A stretch of DNA of 64,000 bases from JAGVSZ01 sp035456405 (GTDB lineage: Bacteria > Pseudomonadota > Gammaproteobacteria > Burkholderiales > SG8-39): assembly GCA_035456405.1 (NCBI GenBank), contig DATIDG010000064.1, forward strand, positions 49,665-113,664, given 5' to 3'. The position numbers and the translations under genes are program-made. Below are positions 17,624 through 28,200 of the stretch, in pieces. Below the pieces are notes generated by a model. The model ran no database searches. It was not told the DNA's origin and saw only the letters and a program-made list of their open reading frames with translations. The stretch's first letter is position 1. Every line of letters starts with the position of its first letter.

Positions 17624-17657
17624 ATTGTATGGCGGAGCGATGACAGTTTTGTTACCT
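17624..17657 (-). promoter_or_regulatory. Pho box promoter of phoBR
   Basis: On the minus strand AGGTAAC-AAAA-CTGTCAT (17657–17640) matches the two 7-bp direct repeats with a 4-bp spacer that define a Pho box (ideal repeat CTGTCAT; the second is perfect). TACAAT (17629–17624) lies 10 bp downstream as the -10 element, which is the spacing expected when PhoB replaces the -35 contact. The phoB ATG is 32 bases beyond. Confidence 0.8.
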
Positions 17658-17745
17658 GGACGTGTCCGCCGCGCCCCGGAACGGGGGTTGTGGTAGCGTT
17701 CCCGGCCCGCATGTAAGAGTTCCAGCGGCTCCAGCGAGGCACGCC

Positions 17746-18168
17746 ATGGCAGGACTCGACCCCAGCACTCCCGCGCCCACCGAGATCAAGCTGCATCAGA
17801 AATCGCGCGTCATGGAGCTCACCTACGCCGACGGCAGGCGCTTCGAGCTGACCTACGAGTTCCTGCGCGTGTACTCGCCGAGCGCGGAAGTGCGCGGGCA
17901 CGGCCCCGGCCAGGAGGTGCTTCAGAGCGGCAAGAAGTCCGTCGACATCGTCGCCGTGGAGCCGGTCGGGAGCTACGCCATCCAGCCGCGGTTCTCCGAC
18001 GGGCACGACACCGGGATCTACTCCTGGGACTACCTCTACGAGCTGGGCGTGAACCGCGACCGGATGTGGGCCGAATACCTGCAGCGTCTCGAAGCCGGAG
18101 GCGCGAGCCGGGAGGTCGACACCACCGCCAGCCCGGTCGCGCGCGGCGGCAGCTGCGCGACGCGCTGA
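17746..18168 (+). CDS. DUF971 (gamma-butyrobetaine hydroxylase-like N-terminal domain) protein
   Basis: The 140-residue protein has the DUF971 pattern: PTEIKLHQKSRVMELTY, the strand-rich YEFLRVYSPSAEVRGHG block, VDIVAVEPVGSYAIQPRFSDGHDTGIYSWDYLYELG, and a short charged tail. This is the fold that forms the N-terminal domain of gamma-butyrobetaine hydroxylase, but here it stands alone, and its bacterial role is not established. ATG 17746 fits the family start. It ends 8 bases before ubiE, the usual partner in betaproteobacteria, and the two are surely cotranscribed. Confidence 0.88.
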   Translation: MAGLDPSTPAPTEIKLHQKSRVMELTYADGRRFELTYEFLRVYSPSAEVRGHGPGQEVLQSGKKSVDIVAVEPVGSYAIQPRFSDGHDTGIYSWDYLYELGVNRDRMWAEYLQRLEAGGASREVDTTASPVARGGSCATR

Positions 18169-18176
18169 GCGCACGA

Positions 18177-18911
18177 ATGCCGGGCGAGACGCACTTCGGA
18201 TTCGAGCGCGTTCCGGAGCGCGAGAAGGCGCGCAAGGTTGCGGGCGTCTTCGAGTCGGTTGCGCCGAAGTACGACCTGATGAACGACCTGATGTCGCTCG
18301 GCCTGCACCGGCTGTGGAAGGCGTTCGCGGTGCAGCTGAGCGGCGTGCGCGCAGGCGACCGCGTGCTCGACATCGCCGGCGGCTCGGGCGACCTCGCGCG
18401 CGCGCTCGCGCGGCGCGTGGGACCCACGGGCGAGGTGTGGCTCACCGACATCAACGGCCCGATGCTCGCGGTCGGCCGTGACCGCCTGCTCGACGATGGC
18501 GTCGTCGCGCCGGTCGCGCAATGCGACGCCGAGCACCTCCCCTTCCCGGCGGACCGCTTCGACTGCGCGACGGTCGCGTTCGGACTCCGCAACATGACCC
18601 ACAAGGACCGTGCGCTCGCCGAGATGCGGCGGGTCCTGAAGTCGGGCGGCCGGCTGCTCGTCCTCGAGTTCTCGAAAGTCTGGAAGCCGCTCGAGAAGCC
18701 TTACGACTGGTACTCTTTCAAGGTGCTTCCCTGGCTCGGCAAGCGGGTTGCGGACGACGAGAGCGCCTATCGCTACCTCGCCGAGTCGATCCGCATGCAT
18801 CCCGATCAGGAGGCGCTGCGGGGCATGATGGAACAAGCGGGGTTCGACAACGTCGAATACTTCAACCTCGCCGCGGGCGTGGTAGCGTTGCACCGTGGCT
18901 GGAAACTGTGA
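18177..18911 (+). CDS. ubiE: Ubiquinone/menaquinone C-methyltransferase UbiE
   Basis: UbiE is the SAM-dependent C-methyltransferase of ubiquinone (and menaquinone) synthesis. The 244-residue protein shows FESVAPKYDLMNDLMSLGLHRLWK, the SAM loop VLDIAGGSGDLARAL, VAFGLRNMTHKDRAL and the C-terminal AAGVVALHRGWKL, all diagnostic. ATG 18177 begins the conserved GETHFGFERV opening. It sits between DUF971 and a Tim44-like gene, 28 bases before the latter. The ubiquinone genes ubiJ and ubiB lie 15–18 kb downstream, beyond the large sensor locus. Confidence 0.97.
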   Translation: MPGETHFGFERVPEREKARKVAGVFESVAPKYDLMNDLMSLGLHRLWKAFAVQLSGVRAGDRVLDIAGGSGDLARALARRVGPTGEVWLTDINGPMLAVGRDRLLDDGVVAPVAQCDAEHLPFPADRFDCATVAFGLRNMTHKDRALAEMRRVLKSGGRLLVLEFSKVWKPLEKPYDWYSFKVLPWLGKRVADDESAYRYLAESIRMHPDQEALRGMMEQAGFDNVEYFNLAAGVVALHRGWKL

Positions 18912-18939
18912 CGCCAATGTCAGCGTGGAGACAAACCCA

Positions 18940-19809
18940 ATGAGAAAGTGGTTATTCGCCTTGTTCGCGTTCGTTTTCGTCGCCGGCCTCGTGCCGTTCG
19001 ATGCCGAGGCACGACGCTTTGGTGGCGGAAGGTCGATCGGTACTCAGCGTCAGGCCGTGCCCGACAAGCCCGTCACGCCGCCCGCCGCGGCCCCGACCCA
19101 GCAGGCCGCGCCGGCCGCCGCAGGCGCCGCGGCTGCGCCGAAGCCAGGAATGGGCCGCTGGCTGGCGCCGCTCGCCGGGCTCGCGGCCGGCCTCGGCCTC
19201 GCGTATCTGCTCGGCGACCAGCTCGGCACGTTTGTGGCCGCGCTGCTGATCGGGATCGTGCTGGTTGCGGCTGTAATGCTGCTGATGCGCCTCTTCGTCA
19301 AGCCGCGCCAGCAGGCCGCGCCGCAGGGCATGCGGTACGCGGGCATCGGCAACGAGACGGTCGCCGCGCCGCCGCCGTCGCAGGCGACCGGCGTCGCCGC
19401 CGAGCCGAGCTTCCGGGCCCAGTTCGCGCGGCGCATCCCCGATGGCTTCAACACCGACGCATTCGTGCGCGAGGCGAAGAAGAGCTTCATCGCGCTGCAG
19501 GCCGCGAACGACCGCGGCGACGCGGGCGCGATCCGCGACTTCGTCACCGACGAGATGTTCCAGCACCTGAAGGCCGACCTCGAGGCACGCGGCGCGACCG
19601 GTCAGCAGACCGACGTGGTCACGCTGAATGCCGAGCTGCTCGAGGTCGTAACCGAGGGCGACATGCACTGGGCGTCAGTGCGGTTTTCCGGCTTGCTGCG
19701 CGAGGAATCGGGCGGCGCGCCGCAATCCTTCGCGGAGGTCTGGAACCTCCAGAAGGCCGCGAAAGGCGACAGCGGCTGGCTGCTCGCGGGGATCCAGCAG
19801 CTCTCGTAA
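18940..19809 (+). CDS. Tim44-like domain membrane protein
   Basis: The 289-residue product begins with a signal peptide (about 1–24, ending DAEARRFGGG). A Pro/Ala/Gln-rich linker follows, then two hydrophobic segments (about 72–90 and 95–115), another linker, and a C-terminal Tim44-like domain (about 180–287, with FVREAKKSFIALQAAND and FVTDEMFQHLKADLEAR). Such proteins follow ubiE in many betaproteobacteria; their function is unclear, perhaps membrane tethering. The ATG at 18940 starts the signal peptide. A strong terminator lies 21 bases after the stop, which closes this transcription unit. Confidence 0.88.
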   Translation: MRKWLFALFAFVFVAGLVPFDAEARRFGGGRSIGTQRQAVPDKPVTPPAAAPTQQAAPAAAGAAAAPKPGMGRWLAPLAGLAAGLGLAYLLGDQLGTFVAALLIGIVLVAAVMLLMRLFVKPRQQAAPQGMRYAGIGNETVAAPPPSQATGVAAEPSFRAQFARRIPDGFNTDAFVREAKKSFIALQAANDRGDAGAIRDFVTDEMFQHLKADLEARGATGQQTDVVTLNAELLEVVTEGDMHWASVRFSGLLREESGGAPQSFAEVWNLQKAAKGDSGWLLAGIQQLS

Positions 19810-19830
19810 GCGGGTCGCCGTCGAACGAAA

Positions 19831-19858
19831 GGCCGCCTGCGCAGGCGGCCTTTTAGTT
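19831..19858 (+). terminator. Rho-independent terminator after the Tim44-like gene
   Basis: GGCCGCCTGC pairs with the immediately following GCAGGCGGCC as a perfect 10-bp palindrome, and TTTTAGTTT follows. On the minus strand the stem is followed by TTTCG, so it may also stop the convergent 99-residue gene. Confidence 0.85.
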
Positions 19859-19869
19859 TGGCTGGCGAC

Positions 19870-20169
19870 TCACGCGTGCGCCGGTTTCCCGCCTGGCCGG
19901 AGCGCCCGGGCGGCGCGCGCGACGCCCTGCCGCACCCACACCGCGAACTCCCGGAAAGCCTTCGCCCGCTCGCGTTCGCAAAGTTTCCGCGCCTCGCCGC
20001 TGCAGTCGGATGCGAACTCGCTCACCGACACAACGCGCTCAGCGCCATCGACCACCCAGAAGTTGCCGTACGCGTCGCGGCAGACCCTGACGGTGCGCCC
20101 GTCTGCCGTTTGGAGTTCCGACTCGAAGCGTTCGAGCAGCGCCGAAACAGAGATGCTGGTCTGGTTCAT
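19870..20169 (-). CDS. Uncharacterised 99-residue protein, predicted sigma54-dependent output gene
   Basis: I do not recognise this protein. It is soluble and has no signal peptide. Residues 1–60 look like a small mixed domain (ALLERFESELQTADGRTVRV, DAYGNFWVVDGAERVVSVSEF), and the remainder is a basic helical tail (KLCERERAKAFREFAVWVRQ). ATG 20169 has AGGAG seven bases upstream. Its upstream region holds a sigma54 promoter and a dyad that also occurs in front of the large sensor operon. It is transcribed in the same direction directly after the activator gene, with a gap of 260 bases, so it is a good candidate target of that activator. Confidence 0.7.
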   Translation of the reverse strand: MNQTSISVSALLERFESELQTADGRTVRVCRDAYGNFWVVDGAERVVSVSEFASDCSGEARKLCERERAKAFREFAVWVRQGVARAARALRPGGKPAHA

Positions 20170-20245
20170 GTTCGTCTCCTGTCCGATTTCACCGGTCGAG
20201 GCCGGCGGGCTACTTCGCCCGGGCTTGCGCCCTCGCTTCGTTCTT

Positions 20246-20263
20246 TTGCATCGGGCGTGCCAG
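20246..20263 (-). promoter_or_regulatory. Sigma54 (-24/-12) promoter of the 99-residue gene
   Basis: The minus strand reads CTGGCACGCCCGATGCAA (20263–20246). Compared with YTGGCACGrNNNTTGCW, the -24 half is perfect, GG and GC are exactly 10 bases apart, and only the purine and one T differ. It lies about 75 bases before the ATG at 20169. Confidence 0.75.
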
Positions 20264-20377
20264 GGTCAGGAGAAGCGCCTTTCCGCGAAGAAAAGTGCAT
20301 TTACTCAATGCGTTACGAGGAACCCTCGCAGCTATCGGAGCGCGCCAGGGGAGGCGGGCGGCGTCTAATACGGTGGA

Positions 20378-20395
20378 CCCGTCGGATGCAACGGG
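20378..20395. promoter_or_regulatory. Candidate upstream activator site (single copy)
   Basis: CCCGTCGGATGCAACGGG lies inside the larger dyad ACCCGT-N8-ACGGGT (20377–20396). Its 16-base core matches the repeat at 33493–33508 at 13 of 16 positions. The centre is about 125 bases upstream of the -24 element at 20261, a usual position for a sigma54 activator site. It falls 35 bases after the activator gene. Confidence 0.6.
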
Positions 20396-20429
20396 TGCCG
20401 CCTGCTGAATACAGCGGCGAGGGGCAGGC

Positions 20430-21871
<1,442 letters not shown>

Positions 21872-21875
<4 letters not shown>

Positions 21876-22264
21876 GATGCGCCCCCCGGGCGGGGCTTCG
21901 CCAGCGCCCCGGCGACCGCTCCGAGGAACGCCTCGATGTTGATCGGCTTGCTCACGAACGCGTCGAAGCCCGCGGCGATGATCTCGCTGCGGTCCTGCGG
22001 CATCACCGAGGCGGTGAACGCGATGACCGGGACCGCGCGCGTCGCCGGCGCGGCGCGCAGCCTGGCAAGCGCGTCGATGCCGCTGATCCCGGGCAAGTGG
22101 ATGTCCATTACGACGAGGTCGGGCACGCGCTCGGCCGCGAGCGCCACACCGGCCTCGCCGGTCTCGGCCTCGACCGTGCGGTAGCCATGGACCTGCAGCA
22201 GGTCGCGCGCGAGCTTGCGATTCTGCTCGTTGTCCTCGACGATCAGGATCAGCTCATTCGCCAT
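21872..22264 (-). CDS. Single-domain response regulator (DivK/CheY type)
   Basis: The 130-residue product is a lone receiver domain: LIVEDNEQNRKLARDLL, Asp 54 in VVMDIHLPG, the switch region VIAFTAS and FVSKPINIEAF. It has no output domain. It overlaps the 3' end of the giant kinase gene by 11 bases and the start of the NtrC-type regulator by four, so all three are made together. It could be a phosphate sink, an allosteric partner as DivK is, or a relay element, although no histidine phosphotransferase is encoded nearby. Confidence 0.93.
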
Positions 22265-25200
22265 GGCGGATGGGCAGGGTGACGGTGAAAGTGGAACCCT
22301 TGCCGACGGCGCTCTCGACGCGGATCGTACCGCCGTGCAGCTCGACGAAGCACCGCGTCAGGGCGAGCCCGAGCCCCGTGCCCTCGCGCTTGCGGGTGAC
22401 GTCGGTGCCGACCTGCCGGAACGCCTCGAAGATCGCTTCCTGGTCCTGCGGCGCGATCCCCACGCCGGTGTCGCGGACCGCGATCTCGGCACTGCCGTTG
22501 ACCCGCTTCGCGACGATGCTGATCGCGCCGCCGCGCGGGGTGAACTTCACCGCATTCGAGAGCAGGTTGAGGACGACCTGCTTGACCTTCCGTTCGTCGC
22601 CCTCAAACGGGCCGAGGTCGGGATCGGCCTCCAGCGTCAGCGCGACGCCGCCGCGCTGCGCGCGCTCGCGCACCAGCGCGATCGCATTGTCGAGCGCCGC
22701 GCGCAGGTCGAACTCGGCGGCCTCGAGCTCCATGCGCCCCGCTTCGATCTTCGACAGATCGAGGATGTCGTTGATGAGCGAGAGCAGGTGCTTGCCCGAA
22801 GCGTGGATGTCGCTTACGTACTCGGCCTGCTTCGCCGTGAGGTCCCCGAAATAGCGGGCCGACAGCATCTCGGAGAAACCGATCACCGCGTTGAGCGGCG
22901 TGCGCAGCTCGTGACTCATGTTGGCGAGGAACGCCGACTTGTGCTGATTCGCGATCTCGAGCTGGCGGCTCTTCTCTTCGATCTCATGGAACAGCCGCGC
23001 ATTCTGGATCGCGATGACTGCCTGGTCGGCAAACGTCTTCAGCAGCGCGATCTCCTTCTCGGAGAATTCGCCGACGGTCGCGCGGCCGACGAAGATCACG
23101 CCGATGCCCCGGCCCTCCCACAGCATGGGCGCAATGACGAGGGCCTTGTCGCCTCTGATCCTGGACCCGCGGCGCGCGTATTCGGGCACGTCCGCGGCCT
23201 CGACGTCGGGGTAATGCATGACGCGGCGCTGCAGGATCGCGGCACCCGAACCGGACTCCTCGCTCAGCGGAACCGGGAAGTGATCTTCCAGCGCCGCCCC
23301 GCTCGCGCCGTGATACGCGCTCACGTGGATCTGGCCGTCTTCGCCCACCAGCGCGATTCCGACGTTCCGACCCTCGAACAGCCGCTCGCAGCTCTGGAGG
23401 ATCTTGTCGAACACCGGCGTCGTATCCGCGACCGAGCTCGAAATCACCTGCAGCACCTCGGCGGACGCCTTCTGCTGCTCGAGCGCCTCCTTCGTCTCGT
23501 TGAAGAGGCGCACGTTCTCGATCGCGATCACCGCCTGGTCGGCGAAGGTCGTCACCAGCTCGATCTGCTTCTCCGTGAATGGGCGCACGGTGGTCCGTCG
23601 GATCATGAAGACGCCGAGGACCGCTGACTCCCGCACCATCGGGACGGCGAGGACGGTCCTCACCTCTTCGCCTCTCTCGCCCTGGGCCCACATGTACTCC
23701 GGATCGGCCATTGCGTCGTGGATGTGGATGACGCGGCGCTCGAGAAGTGCCCGGCCAGTCGCGGACTGTCGCCCCGGGTAGTGAGGGTGTCGCTGGACGA
23801 CCTCGATGAACTCCGGCGACTCACCGTACGCCACAGCCATGCGATAGAGGTCCCCGTCCTGGCGATAGATGAACCCCTTGTCGGCGTCGCACAGCCGCAC
23901 GGCGCTCTCGAGGAGGCTCTGCAGGACGGGCTCGAGATCGAACGCCGAGCGGCTGATCACCTTGAGGACCTCGCTCGTCGCCGTCTGTTGTTCCAGGGCT
24001 TCCTTCGTCTCGTTGAACAACCGAGCGTTTTGGATCGCGATCACCGCCTGGTCGGCGAAGGTCTTGAGCAGCGCGATCTCCTTGTCGGAGAACTCTCCCA
24101 CGGTAGCGCGGCCGACGAAGATCGATCCGATGCCGCGTCCCTCCCAAAGCATCGGGGCGAAGAGGGCCGAACGGTTGCCGCCGATCCTGCCGCCACGCCG
24201 GGCGTAGTCGGGCACGCCCCCAGCCTCGAGGTCGGGGTAATGCATGATGCGACGCTGCACGATCGCCGCGCCGTTGGCCGACTCCTCGCTCAGCGGCACA
24301 GGAAAGTGCCGCATCAGCTCCTCACGGTTGGGACCGTGGTAGGCGCTCAGGTTAATTGCGCCATCGTCGCCGACCTGGCAGATCCCCAGGTTCCGGCCCT
24401 GGAAGAGCCGCTCCGAGCTCTCCAGGATCTTCTCGAACACCGGCTTCGTGTCGGCCACGGAGCTGCTGATTACCTGCAGCACCTCGGCGGAGGCCTTCTG
24501 GTGGTCGAGCGCCTCCTTGGTCTCGTTGAAGAGGCGCACATTCTCGATCGCGATCACCGCCTGGTCGGCGAAGGTCTGCAGCAGCGCGATCTGCCGCTCC
24601 TCGAACGGTCGCACCTCCTTGCGGTAGGCCATGATCGCGCCTACCACCTCGCCGTCCTTCAGCATCGGCACGCCGACGAAGGTGCGCATGCCACCGACCT
24701 GGACGGCGTCCATCCGCGACGGCTCCTGGTTCCGGTAGGCGTCGTCGTCGCGCAAGTCCGAGATGTGCACCGGCCGCCGCTCACGGGCGAGCCTGGCGAG
24801 CCCAGTCATCGAGCCGGGCAGGATCGGCCTTGGCTTAGCCATGATTGCGGCGAACGCAGGGTCGGGAATCCGCAGGGCCAGCGGGTGGTAGGCCGCACCG
24901 TCGTAGCGCAGAAGCGCGCCCGTGTCGGCCTCGCACAATGCGGTTGCCTTCTGCAGGATCGCGTCGAACACCGGTTGCGTGTCGGTCGGCGAGCCGCTGA
25001 GGACCCGCAGGATCTCCGCCGTTGCGGTCTGCTGGTCGAGGGCTTCCTTCGTCTCGTTGAACAGCCGCACGTTCTGGATCGCGATCACCGCCTGGTCGGC
25101 GAAGGTGCGGAGCAGTGCCAGCTGCTTGTCGCTGAATGGCCGGACTTCCTTCCGGAGCATGGCGATCGCGCCAAGGACGGTATTGCCGGCCAGCAGGGGC

Positions 25201-28200
25201 GCCGCCACCATCGTCCGATGGCCGTAACGCCGCTGCAGGCCCTTGCCCGCCGGGTATTCGTCCTCCGACTCCGCTGCGAGGTCCTCGACCTGGACCGTCC
25301 TTCGCTCCAGCACCGCCCGGCCAGCCACCGAGCCGCGCGCTATCGGAACGGCCAGCTCCGGCCCGAAGGTCTGGCCGAACGGTCCGACGCTCGCGGCGAA
25401 GCGCATGGATTCGCCGTCGGCCCGGACGATGACGACATCGGGCGCGTCGCAGAGCCGAGAAACGCTCTTTGCCACCGCGTCGAACACCGGCGCCAGGTCG
25501 GTCGGCGAGCTGGAGATCACGCGCAGGATCTCCGCGGTCGCCGTCTGCTGCTCGAGCGACTCGCTGAGCTCCTGATTGCGCGCCTGCAATTCGTTGAACA
25601 GCCGCACGTTCTCGATCGCGATCACGGCCTGGTTGGCGAAGGTCTCGAGCAGCCCGATCTGCTTGTCCGAGAAAGGACGGACCTCCGTCCGCCGGATCGC
25701 GATCGCCCCGATGGCCTGGCCTTCGCGGAGGAGAGGCGTCGCGAGCAGGGTTCGGAAGCCGGTTTCCCGTTGCATCGCACGGCTGATCGGAAAGTCGCTC
25801 CCGTCGACCGCCGCAAAGTCCTCGATGTGGATCGTGCGGCGGTCCATCACGCATCGTCCGGTTACCCAGCCCCGGTCGACCGGGAGACTCTCGCCCACGC
25901 GCAGGGTGATCGGCAACGGCCCATAGCTGACCGCCCGCCGCAACATGTCACCTTCGACGCGAAAGATGTTCGCATCCGACGCGTCGCACAACCGCGCGGC
26001 CGTGCTGGCAACCGCCTCCAGCACCGGCCGGATGTCGGTCGGCGAGCTGCTGATGACGCGCAGGATCTCTGCCGTCGCCGTCTGCTGCTCCAGCGATTCG
26101 GAGAGCTCGCGATTTCGCGCCTGCAGCTCGTTGAAGAGGCGCACGTTCTCGATCGCGATCACCGCTTGGTCGGCAAAGGTCTTGAGCAGCGCGATCTGCT
26201 TGTCGGTGAACGGGCGGACCTCGAGGCGGCGAACCATGATGAGGCCGATCGGGATCCCTTCGCGCAGCAGCGGCATCGCAAGGATCGTCCGCGTCCCATA
26301 TCGGTCCTGGTAGCGCGCGCTCACCGGAAATTCCGCCCTCGCATCCGCGGACGCTAGGTCGGGAACCTGGACCATCGTGCGATCGATCACCGCGCGTGCG
26401 ACGACGAGTCCCCGATCGATCGGGAGCCGCTCGTCGATTGCGATCATTGGGAACTCAGCGTGCGAGGCCGCGAGCTCGAGCGCGTCCTCCCGGATGCGGA
26501 GGATGTGGGAATCGCGCGCGTCGCAGAGACGGGCGGCGCTCTCTGCGATGCTGTCGAGTACCGGCTGGATGTCGGCAGGCGAAGTGCTGATCACGCGGAG
26601 AATCGCGGCCGTCGCAGTCTGGTGCTCTAGGGCTTCGGTCAGCTCGCGATTGCGCGCCTGCAGCTCGTTGAAGAGCCGCACGTTCTCGATCGCGATCACC
26701 GCCTGGTCGGCGAACGTTCTCAGCAATGCCAGTTCCTTGTCGCTGAACGGCGCCGGTTTGGCCCGAGTGACGACGATTGCGCCAAGCGCTTTGTCCTCCC
26801 GTAACATCGGCGCGGCGGCAGCCGCGCGCCAGCGCCCGTGCTCGGCGTGTTTCCTGACCTCCGCGCCAACCCAACCCTCCGCGAAGACGTCGGGGGCGTG
26901 GATCACTTCGCGCCGCATCACCGCCCGCCCGGAGAAACTCCGGTCGTCGAATGCGAACGGGAGTTTCGTAAAGTCGTCGTCGGTCATCTCGCAACCGGGG
27001 CCGGTCGCGAACGCCGCCCGCTCGATTCGCTCTCCCTTCACGAGCCGGAGCGAGACTGCGACGCCTTGGAAGAGGTGAACGCCGCTTTCCACGATCGCGT
27101 CGAACACCGGCTGCACGTCTGTCGGCGAGCTGCTGATGACCTTCAGGATTTCCGCCGTCGCCGTCTGTTGCTCGAGGGCCTCCCTCGTCTCGTTGAAGAG
27201 GCGCACGTTCTCGATCGCGATCACCGCTTGGTCTGCGAAGGTTCGGAGTAACGCGATCTGCTTGTCGGTGAACGGGCGGACCTCGAGCCGGCGAACCCTA
27301 ATGACGCCGATTGGAACCCCCTCGCGCAGGAGCGGCATCGCGACCATCGTCCGCGTTCCGTATCGCTTCTGGTAGCGTGCGCTGACTGGAAATTCCGCCT
27401 TCGCTTCTTCAGATCCGAGATCGGGGACGTGCACCATCGCGCGGTCGATCACCGCGCGTCCGACGGCGAGTCCCCGATCGATGGGGAACCGCTCGTCCAT
27501 GGAGATGGTGGGGAACTCGGCGTGCGAGGCGGCGAGTTCGAGCGCGCCCTCGCGGATACGGAAGATCTGGGAATCGCGCGCGTCGCACAGCCGGGCGGCT
27601 CTCTCGGCGATGCTGTCCAGCACCGGCTGGATGTCGGTGGGCGAAGTACTGATTACGCGCAGGATCTCGGCCGTCGCGGTCTGCTGCTCGAGGGCCTCGG
27701 TGAGGTCGCGGTTCCGCGTCTGCAGTTCCTGAAACAGCCGCACGTTCTCGATCGCGATCGCCGACTGGTCGGCGAAGGTCTCGAGCAGCCTGATCTGCTT
27801 GTCTGAGAACGGCCGCACCTCCATTCGCCGGATCCCGATCGTCCCGACGGGTTGTCCCTCGCGCAGCAGCGGCGTCGACAGCGCGGTGCGGAACCCCAAG
27901 CCTCTTGCCAATGCCCGGCCAGACGGGAACTCGGCCTCGTCTGCGGCAGCGAGGTCGTGAACGTGGATCGTCCGCCGATCGACCACCGACCTTCCAGCCA
28001 CCGAGCCCCGGTCTATGGAGACTTCCTCGTTGGCTGCCAGTGTCGGCCCGTACTTGGCCGCAAGTCGCAATACATCACCGTCAACGCGGCGGATAAGCGC
28101 GTCCGACGCGCCACACAGTCTGGCGGCGGTGCTTGCCACCGCGTCCAGCACGGGCTGGATGTCGGTCGGCGAGCTGCTGATGACCTTCAGGATCTCGGCG

